64,000 bases of DNA from an uncultured Collinsella sp. (GTDB lineage Bacteria > Actinomycetota > Coriobacteriia > Coriobacteriales > Coriobacteriaceae), in contig URMZ01000006.1 of the NCBI GenBank assembly GCA_900549025.1, positions 1-64,000 of the forward strand, read 5' to 3'. Position numbers and translations under genes: made by a program. Shown piece after piece: positions 7,495 through 15,861 of this stretch (within the stretch, counting starts at the first letter, position 1; each line of letters begins with the position of its first letter). The notes under the pieces are model-generated. The model did not search any database. It worked only from the letters and a program-made list of their open reading frames with translations, and was not told where the DNA came from.

Positions 7495-8601
7495 CTATGC
7501 CTGCTTGCCTGCGTCGGCCGGGAAGGTTATGCCGGCCTGCTGGCGCACGGCATCCATGATGCGTAGTGAGACGAGCGTGACATCGCGGTAGTGGCCAAGC
7601 TCGTGGCGTCCCGCCGGGGTCTCCCAAATCTCTTCCTTGACGTTATCGATGCCGCCGATGGCGGTGATAAAGTCTGTGAGTTCGTATTCCATGGTGTTGC
7701 TCGATTTGGGCAGGTCGAGCACGCGGCCGTTGTCGCTCTGTTCGCGCGGTGCCTCGGTCGCCGAGCCGCGTACGACGTCGCCGCGATAGTCGATGCGGAC
7801 GTTGCGGGGCGTGGACAGATGGTCGATCTGGATAGTGCCACGCTCGCCTTCGATCTGCGAGGGCAGCAGGTCATTCGTAATTTTGGAGTGCGCGAGCTCG
7901 ACGGAGATGCGGCCACCGCCGTAACTGGCGAGGATGGAACCGCAGCCGTCGATGGGGCCGTGCGTGAGCTGTCGCGTGGTGGGGTCGAGCAGAGTAGCCA
8001 TGCTCGTAAGGCCGGAGGGCATGCCGAAAATCTCGACCATGGGCTCGACGGTGTAGACGCCAATGTCCATGAGGGAACCCGATGCCATATTGCAGTCGAA
8101 GATATTGGTGGAGCGTCCCGCGAGAATCTCGTTGTAGCGCGAGGAATACTTGCCAAAGCGCAATGAGGCACGACGAATGGGCGCAATCTCGCCCAGGGCG
8201 TCCTCGATGGCGTGGAAAGCGGGGTCATGGAGCGGGCGCATGGCCTCGAGGGCCACGACACCTGCTGCCTCGGCAGCGCGGAAGACTTCCAGCGCCTGCG
8301 CCTCGGTGGCGCAGAAGGGCTTCTCGACGATGACGTGCTTGCCACCGGCGATGCAGGCAAGGGCCTGCTCGTAGTGAAGTGCGTTGGGGCTGCCGATATA
8401 GACGGCGTCGACGTCGGCAGCGGACGCAAGCTCGTCAAGTGCGGTGAAGTTACGCTCGCCGCCGTGCTTAGCGGTGAAGGCGGTGCCGCGATCTGCGTCG
8501 CGCGAGAGCGTGCCCACAAACGCGGCTTGGTCGTTGGCGTTGACGACCTGGATAAAGTCGTCGGTGATCATGGATGTGCCGATGGTCGCGATGCGCAGCA
8601 T
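7495..8601 (-). CDS. Gfo/Idh/MocA-family NAD(P)-dependent oxidoreductase
   Basis: A 368-residue dehydrogenase. The N-terminal Rossmann fold (MLRIATIGTSMITDDF) has a less typical dinucleotide loop; the family Glu-Lys-Pro is present in GKHVIVEKPFCATE. The C-terminal alpha/beta domain carries MDIGVYTVEPM. Substrates in this family are usually sugars, inositols or related compounds, and none can be assigned here. ATG 8601 follows GGGGGACGT. It is the first gene of a two-gene unit with the acylphosphatase. Confidence 0.88.
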   Translation of the reverse strand: MLRIATIGTSMITDDFIQVVNANDQAAFVGTLSRDADRGTAFTAKHGGERNFTALDELASAADVDAVYIGSPNALHYEQALACIAGGKHVIVEKPFCATEAQALEVFRAAEAAGVVALEAMRPLHDPAFHAIEDALGEIAPIRRASLRFGKYSSRYNEILAGRSTNIFDCNMASGSLMDIGVYTVEPMVEIFGMPSGLTSMATLLDPTTRQLTHGPIDGCGSILASYGGGRISVELAHSKITNDLLPSQIEGERGTIQIDHLSTPRNVRIDYRGDVVRGSATEAPREQSDNGRVLDLPKSSNTMEYELTDFITAIGGIDNVKEEIWETPAGRHELGHYRDVTLVSLRIMDAVRQQAGITFPADAGKQA

Positions 8602-8674
8602 ACGTCCCCCTTGCGTTGTTTGGTCTACAGGATGAGTGTAGCGCGTGGGGATATAAAGCTGCGCGAAAATGCTA

Positions 8675-9160
8675 TTACAGGTCGTTCTCGTTAAAGCCGG
8701 TGTCGATATCGAGGTTGGCTCCGTCGGCTGCGGTGGTGGCGAGCTCGTCGCAGCGCTCATTGAGCTCATGGCCGGCGTGACCCTTAACCCAGATGAACTC
8801 CACTTTGTGCTTGCTCTTTGCGGTGAGCAGACGCTCCCACAGATCGCGGTTCTTGACAGGCTGCTTGTTGGCGGTCTTCCAGCCGCGTTTTTTCCATCCG
8901 TCAATCCAGTGCTTGTTGAAGGCGTTGACGACGTACTGCGAATCGGAATGGACTTCGACGTCGCAGGGGCGGTTGAGCGCCTCGAGTGCCACGATGACCG
9001 CCATGAGCTCCATGCGGTTGTTGGTGGTCTTGGCGTAGCCGCGCGAAAGCTCGGAGGTGAAGGTCTTGCCGGCGGGGTTGGTGTATTTGAGCACGGCGCC
9101 GTAGCCGCCGCGTCCCGGATTTGATCGGGCCGAGCCGTCGGTATAGATGATGACCTTCAC
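8675..9160 (-). CDS. rnhA: Ribonuclease HI
   Basis: Degrades the RNA strand of RNA-DNA hybrids. The 161-residue protein contains all four carboxylates: Asp in [11 protein letters not shown], Glu in NNRMELMAV, Asp in VHSDSQYVV and Asp in ERCDELAT, plus the [13 protein letters not shown] handle region. I choose the GTG at 9160 because AAAGGA precedes it and VKVIIYTDG is the canonical N-terminus. The longer reading adds an unconserved stretch. Confidence 0.95.
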   Translation of the reverse strand: MKVIIYTDGSARSNPGRGGYGAVLKYTNPAGKTFTSELSRGYAKTTNNRMELMAVIVALEALNRPCDVEVHSDSQYVVNAFNKHWIDGWKKRGWKTANKQPVKNRDLWERLLTAKSKHKVEFIWVKGHAGHELNERCDELATTAADGANLDIDTGFNENDL

Positions 9161-9223
9161 ATGGTTCCTTTCGTTGGGTACGTTTCGTGTGAGTGACCAT
9201 TGTAGCGCCATGCCCGCCGGGGG

Positions 9224-10162
9224 CTAGCAATCTACGATTTCTACCCCGTCTTCCGACAGTTGGTTGGCATGGATGATGCGGTTGAGCTCGTCGAGGTATT
9301 GCTGCAAGAGGGGAGAGGGCTTGCGGTCGTCATGCATGATGTAGCCCACATGCATCGTCGGGGCGTCTGCCAAGGGGATCGAGGCCATGCCCCACTGCAT
9401 TTCGCTGGAGAGTACGCCGGTCGACAGCGCATAGCCGTTCGAGGTGATAAGCAGGTTGGTGAGCGTCCCGCGGTCGGATACGCGGATATTGCGGTTGCAG
9501 GGAATATAGCTAAACGGCTCCTCGGCGTAATAGAAGGAGTTCGAGGTGCCTTGCTCAAAGCTGTAGCGCGTATAGGGCGTAAGGTCGGCAAGGGACAGCT
9601 GCGAGCGACGGGCGAGCGGGTGGCGTTCGCTCACGAACACGTGGACCTTCGCGTCAAAGAGGGGATGGAAGCTCGCTCGGGCATCGGTAAAGGCCTTCTG
9701 CAAGACACGGGTATTAAAGTCGTCCAGATAGAGGATGCCGATGTCGCTGCGAAACGCGCGCACGTCGTCGATGATCTGCGCTGTGGTGGTCTCGCGCATG
9801 ATGAACTCGAACTTGCTATCGCGGCAGCGCTCGACCACGTTGACAAAGGCCTCGACCGAAAAGGCGTAGTGCTGGGCGGAAATGGCGAGGCGGGCTTGCG
9901 GGGTGCCGCCGTCCTCGTAGCGGGCCTCGAGCATGTCGGCCTGCTCTACGACCTGGCGTGCATAACCCAAAAGCTCGGTGCCGTCGTTGGTGAGTGCAAC
10001 ACCGCGGCTGGAGCGCGTAAAGATTTCGATATGAAGTTCCTGCTCCAGGCTTTTGACGGCATTGGAGATATTGGACTGCGCCGTATAGAGGCGCTGGGCT
10101 GCGGCGTTGATCGAACCGGACTCTGCCACGGCGATCAAAAAGCGAAGCTGCTGGAGGGTCAT
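9224..10162 (-). CDS. LysR-type transcriptional regulator divergent from metY
   Basis: A 312-residue LysR protein. The winged HTH is residues 1-60 (LRFLIAVAESGSINAAAQ, YTAQSNISNAVKSLE), followed by a periplasmic-binding-like co-inducer domain. It is transcribed away from metY with a 273-bp shared regulatory region containing a GTTATC-N9-GATAAC palindrome and a consensus promoter. Control of sulfur assimilation (CysB/CysL/MetR-like) is the natural inference from position; the co-inducer is unknown. Confidence 0.92.
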   Translation of the reverse strand: MTLQQLRFLIAVAESGSINAAAQRLYTAQSNISNAVKSLEQELHIEIFTRSSRGVALTNDGTELLGYARQVVEQADMLEARYEDGGTPQARLAISAQHYAFSVEAFVNVVERCRDSKFEFIMRETTTAQIIDDVRAFRSDIGILYLDDFNTRVLQKAFTDARASFHPLFDAKVHVFVSERHPLARRSQLSLADLTPYTRYSFEQGTSNSFYYAEEPFSYIPCNRNIRVSDRGTLTNLLITSNGYALSTGVLSSEMQWGMASIPLADAPTMHVGYIMHDDRKPSPLLQQYLDELNRIIHANQLSEDGVEIVDC

Positions 10163-10183
10163 CGGCGCCCGTCCTTTCGAGTG

Positions 10184-10204
10184 TTATCTATAAAACCGAT
10201 AACA
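10184..10204. promoter_or_regulatory. Candidate LysR operator
   Basis: The perfect palindrome GTTATC-N9-GATAAC has the T-N11-A character of LysR sites. It lies between the LysR gene and the metY promoter, about 20 bases upstream of the -35 box, as expected for an activator that also autoregulates. Confidence 0.5.
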
Positions 10205-10224
10205 AGTTAGCGCTTTTAAGTGAT

Positions 10225-10253
10225 TGACCGAGGGAAACAATGCTCGTACTATT
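10225..10253 (+). promoter_or_regulatory. metY promoter
   Basis: TTGACC (-35), a 17-base spacer and TACTAT (-10) give a near-consensus vegetative promoter. Transcription should start near 10260, leaving a leader of about 175 bases that holds a short reading frame. Confidence 0.6.
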
Positions 10254-10320
10254 CAAAACACACAAAGGCGGTAGGTAATTAAGCCGACCACGGAACCGGG
10301 ATGCGAAAGGAGGCCCGCAT

Positions 10321-10374
10321 ATGAACTGCTTACCAAGACGAATGCCGGGCTCCTGTTTGCGCCCGTCGGCGTGA
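10321..10374 (+). CDS. Short leader peptide upstream of metY
   Basis: A 17-residue reading frame, MNCLPRRMPGSCLRPSA, sits in the metY leader behind one of the best ribosome-binding sites in the region (AAAGGAGG, 7 bases from ATG). It holds two Cys and two Met codons. A leader peptide sensing cysteine or methionine charging would suit the downstream gene; actinobacterial cysteine leader peptides are a known precedent. Complementary CTCCTG/CAGGAG segments flank its end. I saw no SAM riboswitch core. The role is inferred. Confidence 0.5.
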   Translation: MNCLPRRMPGSCLRPSA

Positions 10375-10435
10375 TCAGGAGACAGCCACTTACTTCTCTT
10401 ACTCTTATTACTTATATTCGATCAAGGAGATCATC

Positions 10436-11746
10436 ATGAGCCAGTTCATCAACAACCCCGAGCACACCTTTGGTTTCGACACCCTGCAGCTTCACGTTGG
10501 CCAGGAGAGCGCCGATCCTGCATCCGACTCCCGTGCCGTGCCTATCTACCAGACCACGAGCTATGTGTTCCGCAACTCCCAGCACGCCGCCGACCGCTTT
10601 GGTCTTGCCGACGCCGGTAACATCTACGGCCGTCTGACCAACTCCACCCAGGGCGTCTTTGAGGACCGTATCGCCGCCCTCGAGGGTGGCGTGGCAGGTC
10701 TTGCCGTCGCCTCCGGCGCTGCTGCCATCACCTATACCCTGCAGGCTCTTGCCCAGGCCGGTGACCACGTGGTGGCTCAGAAGACCATCTACGGTGGTTC
10801 CTACAACCTGCTGGAGCATACGCTCTCCCAGTTTGGCGTCGAGACCACGTTTGTCGATGCCCATAACCTGGAAGAGGTCGAGGGTGCCATCAAGGACAAC
10901 ACCACGGTCATCTATCTCGAGACGCTCGGCAACCCCAACTCCGACATCCCCAACATCGACGCCATCTCCGAGATCGCCAAGAAGCACGGTCTGCCGGTTG
11001 TCGTCGACAACACCTTCGGCACCCCGTATCTGTTCCGTCCGTTGGAGCATGGTGCCAACATCGTCGTCCACTCTGCAACCAAGTTCATCGGCGGCCACGG
11101 CACCTCGCTGGGCGGTGTGATCGTCGACGGCGGTAACTTCGACTGGAAGGCGAGCGGAAAGTACGCCCAGATTGCTGAGCCCAACCCCTCCTACCACGGT
11201 GTTTCGTTTGCCGAGGCTGCCGGTCCCGCTGCCTTCGCAACCTATGTCCGCGCTATCCTGCTGCGTGACGAGGGCGCCTGCATCAGCCCGTTCAACGCCT
11301 GGGTCCTGCTCCAGGGCACCGAGACTCTGTCGCTGCGCGTTGACCGTCATGTCGAGAACACCAAGAAGGTCGTTGAGTTCCTGACCGGTGACAGCCACGT
11401 CGCCAAGGTGAACCACCCGAGCCTGCCTGAGCACCCCGATCACGAGCTCTATCAGAAGTACTTCCCCCGTGGCGGTGCCTCGATCTTTACCTTTGAGATT
11501 AAGGGTGGCCAGGAGGCAGCTTGGAAGTTCATCGATCATCTGCAGGTGTTCTCGCTGCTCGCCAACGTGGCCGACGTCAAGTCACTCGTCGTACACCCGG
11601 CTACCACCACGCACTCCCAGCTCTCTGCCGAGGAGCTCGCCGAGCAGAACATCACGCCCTCCACGATCCGTCTTTCCATCGGTACCGAGAACGCCGAGGA
11701 TATCATTTGGGATCTGAAGCAGGCCTTTGCCGCACTGGACGAGTAA
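10436..11746 (+). CDS. metY: O-acetylhomoserine sulfhydrylase (Cys/Met metabolism PLP enzyme)
   Basis: A 436-residue enzyme making homocysteine (and acetate) from O-acetylhomoserine and sulfide. It has the full Cys/Met PLP fold: LQLHVGQE and PIYQTTSYVF at the start, GRLTNSTQGVFEDRIAALEG, the pyridoxal lysine in SATKFIGGHGTSLGG, and the C-terminal VVHPATTTHSQL and SIGTENAEDIIWDL. The insertion of about 50 residues relative to MetB/MetC favours MetY. ATG 10436 follows AAGGAG. It is monocistronic, ended by a strong terminator. Confidence 0.94.
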   Translation: MSQFINNPEHTFGFDTLQLHVGQESADPASDSRAVPIYQTTSYVFRNSQHAADRFGLADAGNIYGRLTNSTQGVFEDRIAALEGGVAGLAVASGAAAITYTLQALAQAGDHVVAQKTIYGGSYNLLEHTLSQFGVETTFVDAHNLEEVEGAIKDNTTVIYLETLGNPNSDIPNIDAISEIAKKHGLPVVVDNTFGTPYLFRPLEHGANIVVHSATKFIGGHGTSLGGVIVDGGNFDWKASGKYAQIAEPNPSYHGVSFAEAAGPAAFATYVRAILLRDEGACISPFNAWVLLQGTETLSLRVDRHVENTKKVVEFLTGDSHVAKVNHPSLPEHPDHELYQKYFPRGGASIFTFEIKGGQEAAWKFIDHLQVFSLLANVADVKSLVVHPATTTHSQLSAEELAEQNITPSTIRLSIGTENAEDIIWDLKQAFAALDE

Positions 11747-11807
11747 GGCGACTTGTGCAAGGACCCCTTGCGACTCGATAGGTATAACCGCATAAAATGC
11801 CTGCTCA

Positions 11808-11847
11808 AGGCGCCTGTGCGAACAATGGTTGCACAGGCGCCTTTTTT
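11808..11847 (+). terminator. metY terminator
   Basis: A perfect 12-bp stem (AGGCGCCTGTGC / GCACAGGCGCCT) is followed by six T residues, a textbook intrinsic terminator. The remaining 200 bases up to 12058 are AT-richer and hold the promoter region of the next gene; nothing else was recognised. Confidence 0.92.
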
Positions 11848-12058
11848 GCATAGAGAGGGCGCAAAAACAGGGTTTTTGACATGCTTTATGCAATCGAGAT
11901 GTGGAAAACTCCTGTTGAGAGGATGTGAGTTTTACGCAAATGACGTGCACCTTTTGAGAAAAACCGCAGGTCGCGATTTGCTCGGGGTACTATGCAGCGC
12001 GATCGAATCACACGCAGCTCAAATGCAGCAAAAACGCACTACGGAGGTTTCCAGCTAC

Positions 12059-12835
12059 ATGAGGATTGATTCACGAAAACCGAAAGCCGCCGCCCTTTCC
12101 GCCGCTCTGACCGTGGCACTTTTGGCGGGCGCCGGCGCAACCGATGCCCACGCGGCAACACTGTCCGACACGGTCGGATCCACGCCGTCCGAGGCGACGC
12201 TGATGCAGCCCGTCGACTATCGCGGCGACGGCTTTGGCTCCATGCAGGAGTGGAATGCCTCTATGGGGGCCAAGCGCGATTCCCTAGAGGTCCGCGCGCA
12301 GATCATCATGAACATGTACGGTGACTATGCCACCGATGACGAGCGCGCTGTACTGCAGGGTTGTATCGACGGTGCGGGCGGTCTTTTGACGATGGAGGAG
12401 GTCGACGCGAAGTCGGCCGAGCTCGACGAGCTTCGCTCCACGCTTGAGGATGCCAAGCGCGAGGCGCTCGAGGCTGCCGCAGCCGAAGCTGAAGCCGCTG
12501 AGGCCGTTCAGGCTTCGTATTACAACGCCGGCTCCGGCTCGTCTTACGCGTCTGCTGCGTATTACGCGAACGGCTCGGGCCTGACGCGCTCGAGCGGCGT
12601 CAATAACTATAACGGCCGCCGCGAGACTTATTACAGCAGCAACGTGTTGTATCACCACCGCACGGGCGAATGGACGCAGGATTCCGAGGGCTTTTGGCGC
12701 GATTCCGATGGTTACTATGTCGTGGCCGCGGGCGATAAGGCTCAGGGCTCCACGTTTACCGGTTCCAAGGGCGAGTGCAAGGTCTATGACTCCGGCTGCG
12801 CAGCCGGAACCACCGACTACTATACCGGTTGGTAA
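12059..12835 (+). CDS. Exported protein with Ala/Glu-rich helix and Tyr/Ser-rich tail
   Basis: A 258-residue secreted protein of unknown function. Residues 1-35 are a signal peptide: basic start (MRIDSRKPK), hydrophobic core (AALSAALTVALLAGAGA), likely cleavage after DAHA. Residues about 80-160 form a charged helix rich in Ala/Glu (TMEEVDAKSAELDELRSTL). The tail is rich in Tyr/Ser/Gly (YNAGSGSSYASAAYY) and ends with repeated Tyr and a possible disulfide pair (GECKVYDSGCAAG). GGAGG lies upstream of the ATG. The tail suggests a cell-surface or wall-associated role; no enzyme motif is visible. Confidence 0.75.
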   Translation: MRIDSRKPKAAALSAALTVALLAGAGATDAHAATLSDTVGSTPSEATLMQPVDYRGDGFGSMQEWNASMGAKRDSLEVRAQIIMNMYGDYATDDERAVLQGCIDGAGGLLTMEEVDAKSAELDELRSTLEDAKREALEAAAAEAEAAEAVQASYYNAGSGSSYASAAYYANGSGLTRSSGVNNYNGRRETYYSSNVLYHHRTGEWTQDSEGFWRDSDGYYVVAAGDKAQGSTFTGSKGECKVYDSGCAAGTTDYYTGW

Positions 12836-12863
12836 TCCGCCGTAAGCCAATAGGACATGACGG

Positions 12864-12912
12864 ACGGGCGTCTTTACCGAGCCTTTGGGCAACGTAAGGG
12901 CGCCCGTTTTTT
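12864..12912 (+). terminator. Terminator after the exported protein gene
   Basis: ACGGGCG pairs with CGCCCGT, enclosing a long loop with its own GCC/GGC pairing, and is followed by six T residues. Confidence 0.75.
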
Positions 12913-13022
12913 GTGCATGCTTGAGCTAACAGAGCGCTTACCGTGGCAGTACGCCGCGCATATGGGCGCGGGGCACACTAGTTCATGAGAAATAAGGTCT
13001 TTCTCGTGGAGGAAGTGGTCTT

Positions 13023-13229
13023 GTGAATGCTCGAGATATTGCCGTTGCCGCCGTCGCATTGGTGCTTGGCTGCCTTGGTCCTACGGCCGCGCTCATTGCG
13101 GGCATGCAGGGGTCATGCGGGGCTGCTCCAATCATGGTTGGCGCGCTGATCGCAGCCGCACTGCTGGGAAGCGCGGGCGTGGTTCTTTGCCGCGATGACG
13201 AGGACGAGGTGCCGGAGCCGCAACGCTAA
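13023..13229 (+). CDS. Small two-helix membrane protein
   Basis: A 68-residue protein from a GTG start behind GGAGGAAG. Two hydrophobic segments (IAVAAVALVLGCLGPTAALIAG and PIMVGALIAAALLGSAGVVL) are linked by a Gly/Cys turn and followed by an acidic tail (DDEDEVPEPQR). It is probably a real gene because it has a good ribosome-binding site and is framed by terminators on both sides. The function is unknown. Confidence 0.6.
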   Translation: MNARDIAVAAVALVLGCLGPTAALIAGMQGSCGAAPIMVGALIAAALLGSAGVVLCRDDEDEVPEPQR

Positions 13230-13266
13230 CTGTTGTGAGATTGGCTGCCGGTCATAGACGAAGATA

Positions 13267-13305
13267 AAAGCCGCCGCAGGGGAAAGGTTCCCTTGCGGCG
13301 GCTTT
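13267..13305. terminator. Bidirectional terminator
   Basis: A 12-bp perfect stem (AAAGCCGCCGCA / TGCGGCGGCTTT) lies between the convergent small membrane protein gene and panE. A-rich and T-rich ends suit both directions. Confidence 0.8.
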
Positions 13306-13338
13306 GCTGTTAAGGCTGTTGAATGCGGCGCGTTGACA

Positions 13339-14253
13339 CTACCAGCTTTTCTCGATATCGCGGATGCGCTGATAGAGCCACTCGTTTTGCGGCGCCTGGA
13401 TATCGTGTTTGGCTGCGAGGCGGCAGATGGTGCCCGCGAACTCATCAACCTCGGTTTTGCGCCTTGCGATGCGGTCTTGAGCCATCGAGGGCATACCGGC
13501 GGGGTCGATTCCCTCGATGAGATGCACCATCTGCGTCAGGTCTGCCTCGGTCAGCTCAATGCCCTCGGCGTTGGCGACCGCAAGCGTTTCGCGCATGGCG
13601 GAAACAAAGCAGCGACGCTGCTCGGAGCCCGGCTCCGTGGCGCTTCCATAGGTCCCGCCGTAGGCCATACAGGTTTGGTTGATGCCATCGTTGAGCATGA
13701 GTTTGGCCCACATGCGGTGCGCAATGTCGCTCTCGACGGTATGGGCGATGCCGCAGCGCGTGTAGAGCTCGTCGATGGCGGTGACGGTTGCGAGCTCGGT
13801 GCCGGCCGCCGCGCCAAAGCGGATTTCGCCCGCATTGGTAAAGGTGAGCTCTCCGTTGAGGAACACGGCGTCCATGCCCTGGCAAATACCAAGAACGGTA
13901 TGCTCCCAGCCAAAGCGCTCGGCAATCTTCTGCTCGCTCGTAATGCCGTTACACAGCGAGGCGATGAGCGTATTGGGTCCCACGACGCGCTCCATAGTCT
14001 TGAGTGCTTGGTTGAGTCCAGTCGTCTTGACCGTGAGAATGACCAGATCGGCGGGCGTTGCCTCGCTGGCGCGGACGGACTTGAGCGCACAGGGCTTGCC
14101 ATTGACGGTGAGCGCATCGCCCGCGTGACGCTCAAAACGGACGTCATCCATAACGTATTCGACGGCGTCGTTGCCGAGTGCCTGGGCGATCATACTGCCG
14201 TAGAGTAGCCCGACGCCGCCCTTGCCGATAAAGGTGACCTTGTTGATCTGCAT
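13339..14253 (-). CDS. panE: 2-dehydropantoate 2-reductase
   Basis: A 304-residue ketopantoate reductase (NADPH-dependent step to pantoate in coenzyme A synthesis). The N-terminal Rossmann loop is TFIGKGGVGLLYGS, followed by LVILTVKTTGL and the conserved N of SLCNGITSEQ. The C-terminal domain has the catalytic Lys/Asn region MWAKLMLNDGINQTC and the late MAQDRIARRKTEVDEFAG. ATG 14253 is preceded by GGGGAGAT. Paralogues with other 2-oxo acid substrates exist in this family, so the exact substrate is a best guess. Confidence 0.88.
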   Translation of the reverse strand: MQINKVTFIGKGGVGLLYGSMIAQALGNDAVEYVMDDVRFERHAGDALTVNGKPCALKSVRASEATPADLVILTVKTTGLNQALKTMERVVGPNTLIASLCNGITSEQKIAERFGWEHTVLGICQGMDAVFLNGELTFTNAGEIRFGAAAGTELATVTAIDELYTRCGIAHTVESDIAHRMWAKLMLNDGINQTCMAYGGTYGSATEPGSEQRRCFVSAMRETLAVANAEGIELTEADLTQMVHLIEGIDPAGMPSMAQDRIARRKTEVDEFAGTICRLAAKHDIQAPQNEWLYQRIRDIEKSW

Positions 14254-14275
14254 GTGAATTATCTCCCCATATAAA

Positions 14276-14299
14276 AGGCGCCCGCGTAAGGGGGCGCCT
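14276..14299. repeat. GC-rich hairpin in the panE / aldo-keto reductase gap
   Basis: AGGCGCCC pairs with GGGCGCCT around an 8-base loop. It lies in the 327-base divergent region (14254-14580). The rest of that region holds the two promoters and no gene I can support. Confidence 0.5.
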
Positions 14300-14580
14300 G
14301 ATGGATTGTATGCTGCCAGGGTGATTGGTGGGTGCGCGGGGCGGCTGTTATAAAAAGAAACTATTGCGCTGTGCGCTTATGCCGCGGGGCAGACCGCAAA
14401 GACATGCGCGTGGTCATGCCCGGCTCCTTTCATCGGGCTTTTTGCTGATGTTAAAGCGGTGCCGTGACGGCTCGATTTCTGCTGCGTTACGATACGTTCT
14501 CGATTGCGATTCCACGATGTTTCGGCTGCGTGACCATTGTGTTTCGCCTTGCCGGGGCGCTGATGGCGAAGGGAGGGGCC

Positions 14581-15771
14581 GTGCAATACCGTGTTGACCC
14601 CAAAAGTGGTAACCGAATATCCGCTCTGGGTCTGGGCTGCATGAGGTTTCCCGGTGCGCCGGGACACCCCGATGCGAAGACGGCCGATGCCATCATCTCC
14701 CGTGCGGTGGAGCAGGGGATTAATTATCTGGACACCGCGTATCTCTATCCCGGTAACGAGGCGTGCGTGGGCGCCTCGCTTGAGCGATTGGGGCTGCGTG
14801 ACCGGGTGTTGCTGGCGACCAAGTTGCCGCATGCTTCGTGCAAGTGTGCGGAGGATTTCGACCGGTTCTTCGACGAGCAATTGCGCCGCCTGCGGACCGA
14901 CCATATCGACTATTACCTCATGCACAACATTACCTCGCCCGCCCAGTGGGAACGTGTGGTGGCGTTGGGCATCGAGGACTGGATTGCGCGCCAAAAGGCG
15001 GCGGGGCGCATTTGCCAGATTGGTTTTTCGTACCACGGCAGCGCGGTGGATTTCCTGACGATGCTTGACGCATATGACTGGGATTTTTGCCAGATACAGT
15101 ACAACTATGCCGGCGAGCGTTACCAAGCGGGAACGGCAGGACTCATGGCGGCTGCGGAGCGCGGGCTTGCGGTGTTTGTGATGGAGCCGCTGCTGGGCGG
15201 GCGTTTAGCGGGCAAGCTGCCGCCACGGGCCCGCGCTGTGCTCGATAGTGCCCGTGACCCGCATTTGCGCACTCCTGCCGCCTGGGGTCTTTCGTGGGTG
15301 TGGAATCATCCTCAGGTGACGATGCTGCTTTCGGGTATGACCGATATCGCGCAGGTGGATGAGAATTCGTCACTGGCAGACCTCGCGTTGCCGAATTCGA
15401 TGACTGCCAACCAGCTCGACACGATTGCGCGCGTGTTGATGGAGTTTGAGAAATCGAACCGTGTGCCCTGCACGGGATGCGGCTACTGCATGCCATGCCC
15501 CAAGGGTATCAACATTCCCGGCTGCTTTGCCGCCTACAACGCGAGCTATGCGCACAGCTGGTTTACGGGGCTGTCGCAATACTTTACGGCGAGTGCGGTG
15601 CGCACGAGCGAGCCCAAGCTCGTGAGCAATTGCGTCAAGTGCGGCAAATGCGCGCGCCACTGCCCACAGCACATCGATATTCCCGAGCGTCTCGACGATG
15701 TGCGCCGACGTTTCCAGCCTGGTCCCGTGACGGCGGTGCTTAAGGCCTTCGGCAAAACGCGCTCCTCATGA
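14581..15771 (+). CDS. Aldo/keto reductase with C-terminal 4Fe-4S ferredoxin domain
   Basis: A 396-residue oxidoreductase. The aldo/keto reductase barrel begins with RISALGLGCMRFPG and has the catalytic region INYLDTAYLYPGNEA (Asp/Tyr), ATKLPH (Lys) and IDYYLMHN. From about residue 295 there are two cysteine clusters, CTGCGYCMPCPKGINIPGC and CVKCGKCARHCPQHIDIP, binding 4Fe-4S centres. This arrangement is common in anaerobes, where electrons probably come from ferredoxin rather than only NADPH. GTG 14581 is chosen because GGGAGGGG precedes it and VQYRVDPKSG is the usual start. Confidence 0.9.
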   Translation: MQYRVDPKSGNRISALGLGCMRFPGAPGHPDAKTADAIISRAVEQGINYLDTAYLYPGNEACVGASLERLGLRDRVLLATKLPHASCKCAEDFDRFFDEQLRRLRTDHIDYYLMHNITSPAQWERVVALGIEDWIARQKAAGRICQIGFSYHGSAVDFLTMLDAYDWDFCQIQYNYAGERYQAGTAGLMAAAERGLAVFVMEPLLGGRLAGKLPPRARAVLDSARDPHLRTPAAWGLSWVWNHPQVTMLLSGMTDIAQVDENSSLADLALPNSMTANQLDTIARVLMEFEKSNRVPCTGCGYCMPCPKGINIPGCFAAYNASYAHSWFTGLSQYFTASAVRTSEPKLVSNCVKCGKCARHCPQHIDIPERLDDVRRRFQPGPVTAVLKAFGKTRSS

Positions 15772-15850
15772 CCCTTTTATAACTTGCGGTGGAATAGTTC
15801 CTGTTTGCGGCAGAATAGGGGCCAAACAGGAACTATTCCACCGCAACTGA
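15772..15850. repeat. Inverted-repeat element, copy 1
   Basis: Begins CCTTTTATAACTTGCGGTGG. A perfect 24-bp stem pairs 15784-15807 with 15823-15846 around a 15-base loop containing AATAGGG. The element ends directly before the ribosome-binding site of the next gene. A second copy at 16940 keeps the outer sequence but has a different, compensated inner stem. Confidence 0.85.
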
Positions 15851-15861
15851 AGGGGGCTGTC

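Noticed and set aside
10260..10435. SAM riboswitch in the metY leader
   Set aside because: The conserved SAM-I, SAM-II and SAH core sequences are not present; a leader peptide fits better.
15784..15861. N-terminal extensions starting MRWN in front of the Gfo/Idh and nfo genes
   Set aside because: Both come from translating the inverted-repeat elements; the real starts follow good ribosome-binding sites and begin the conserved domains.
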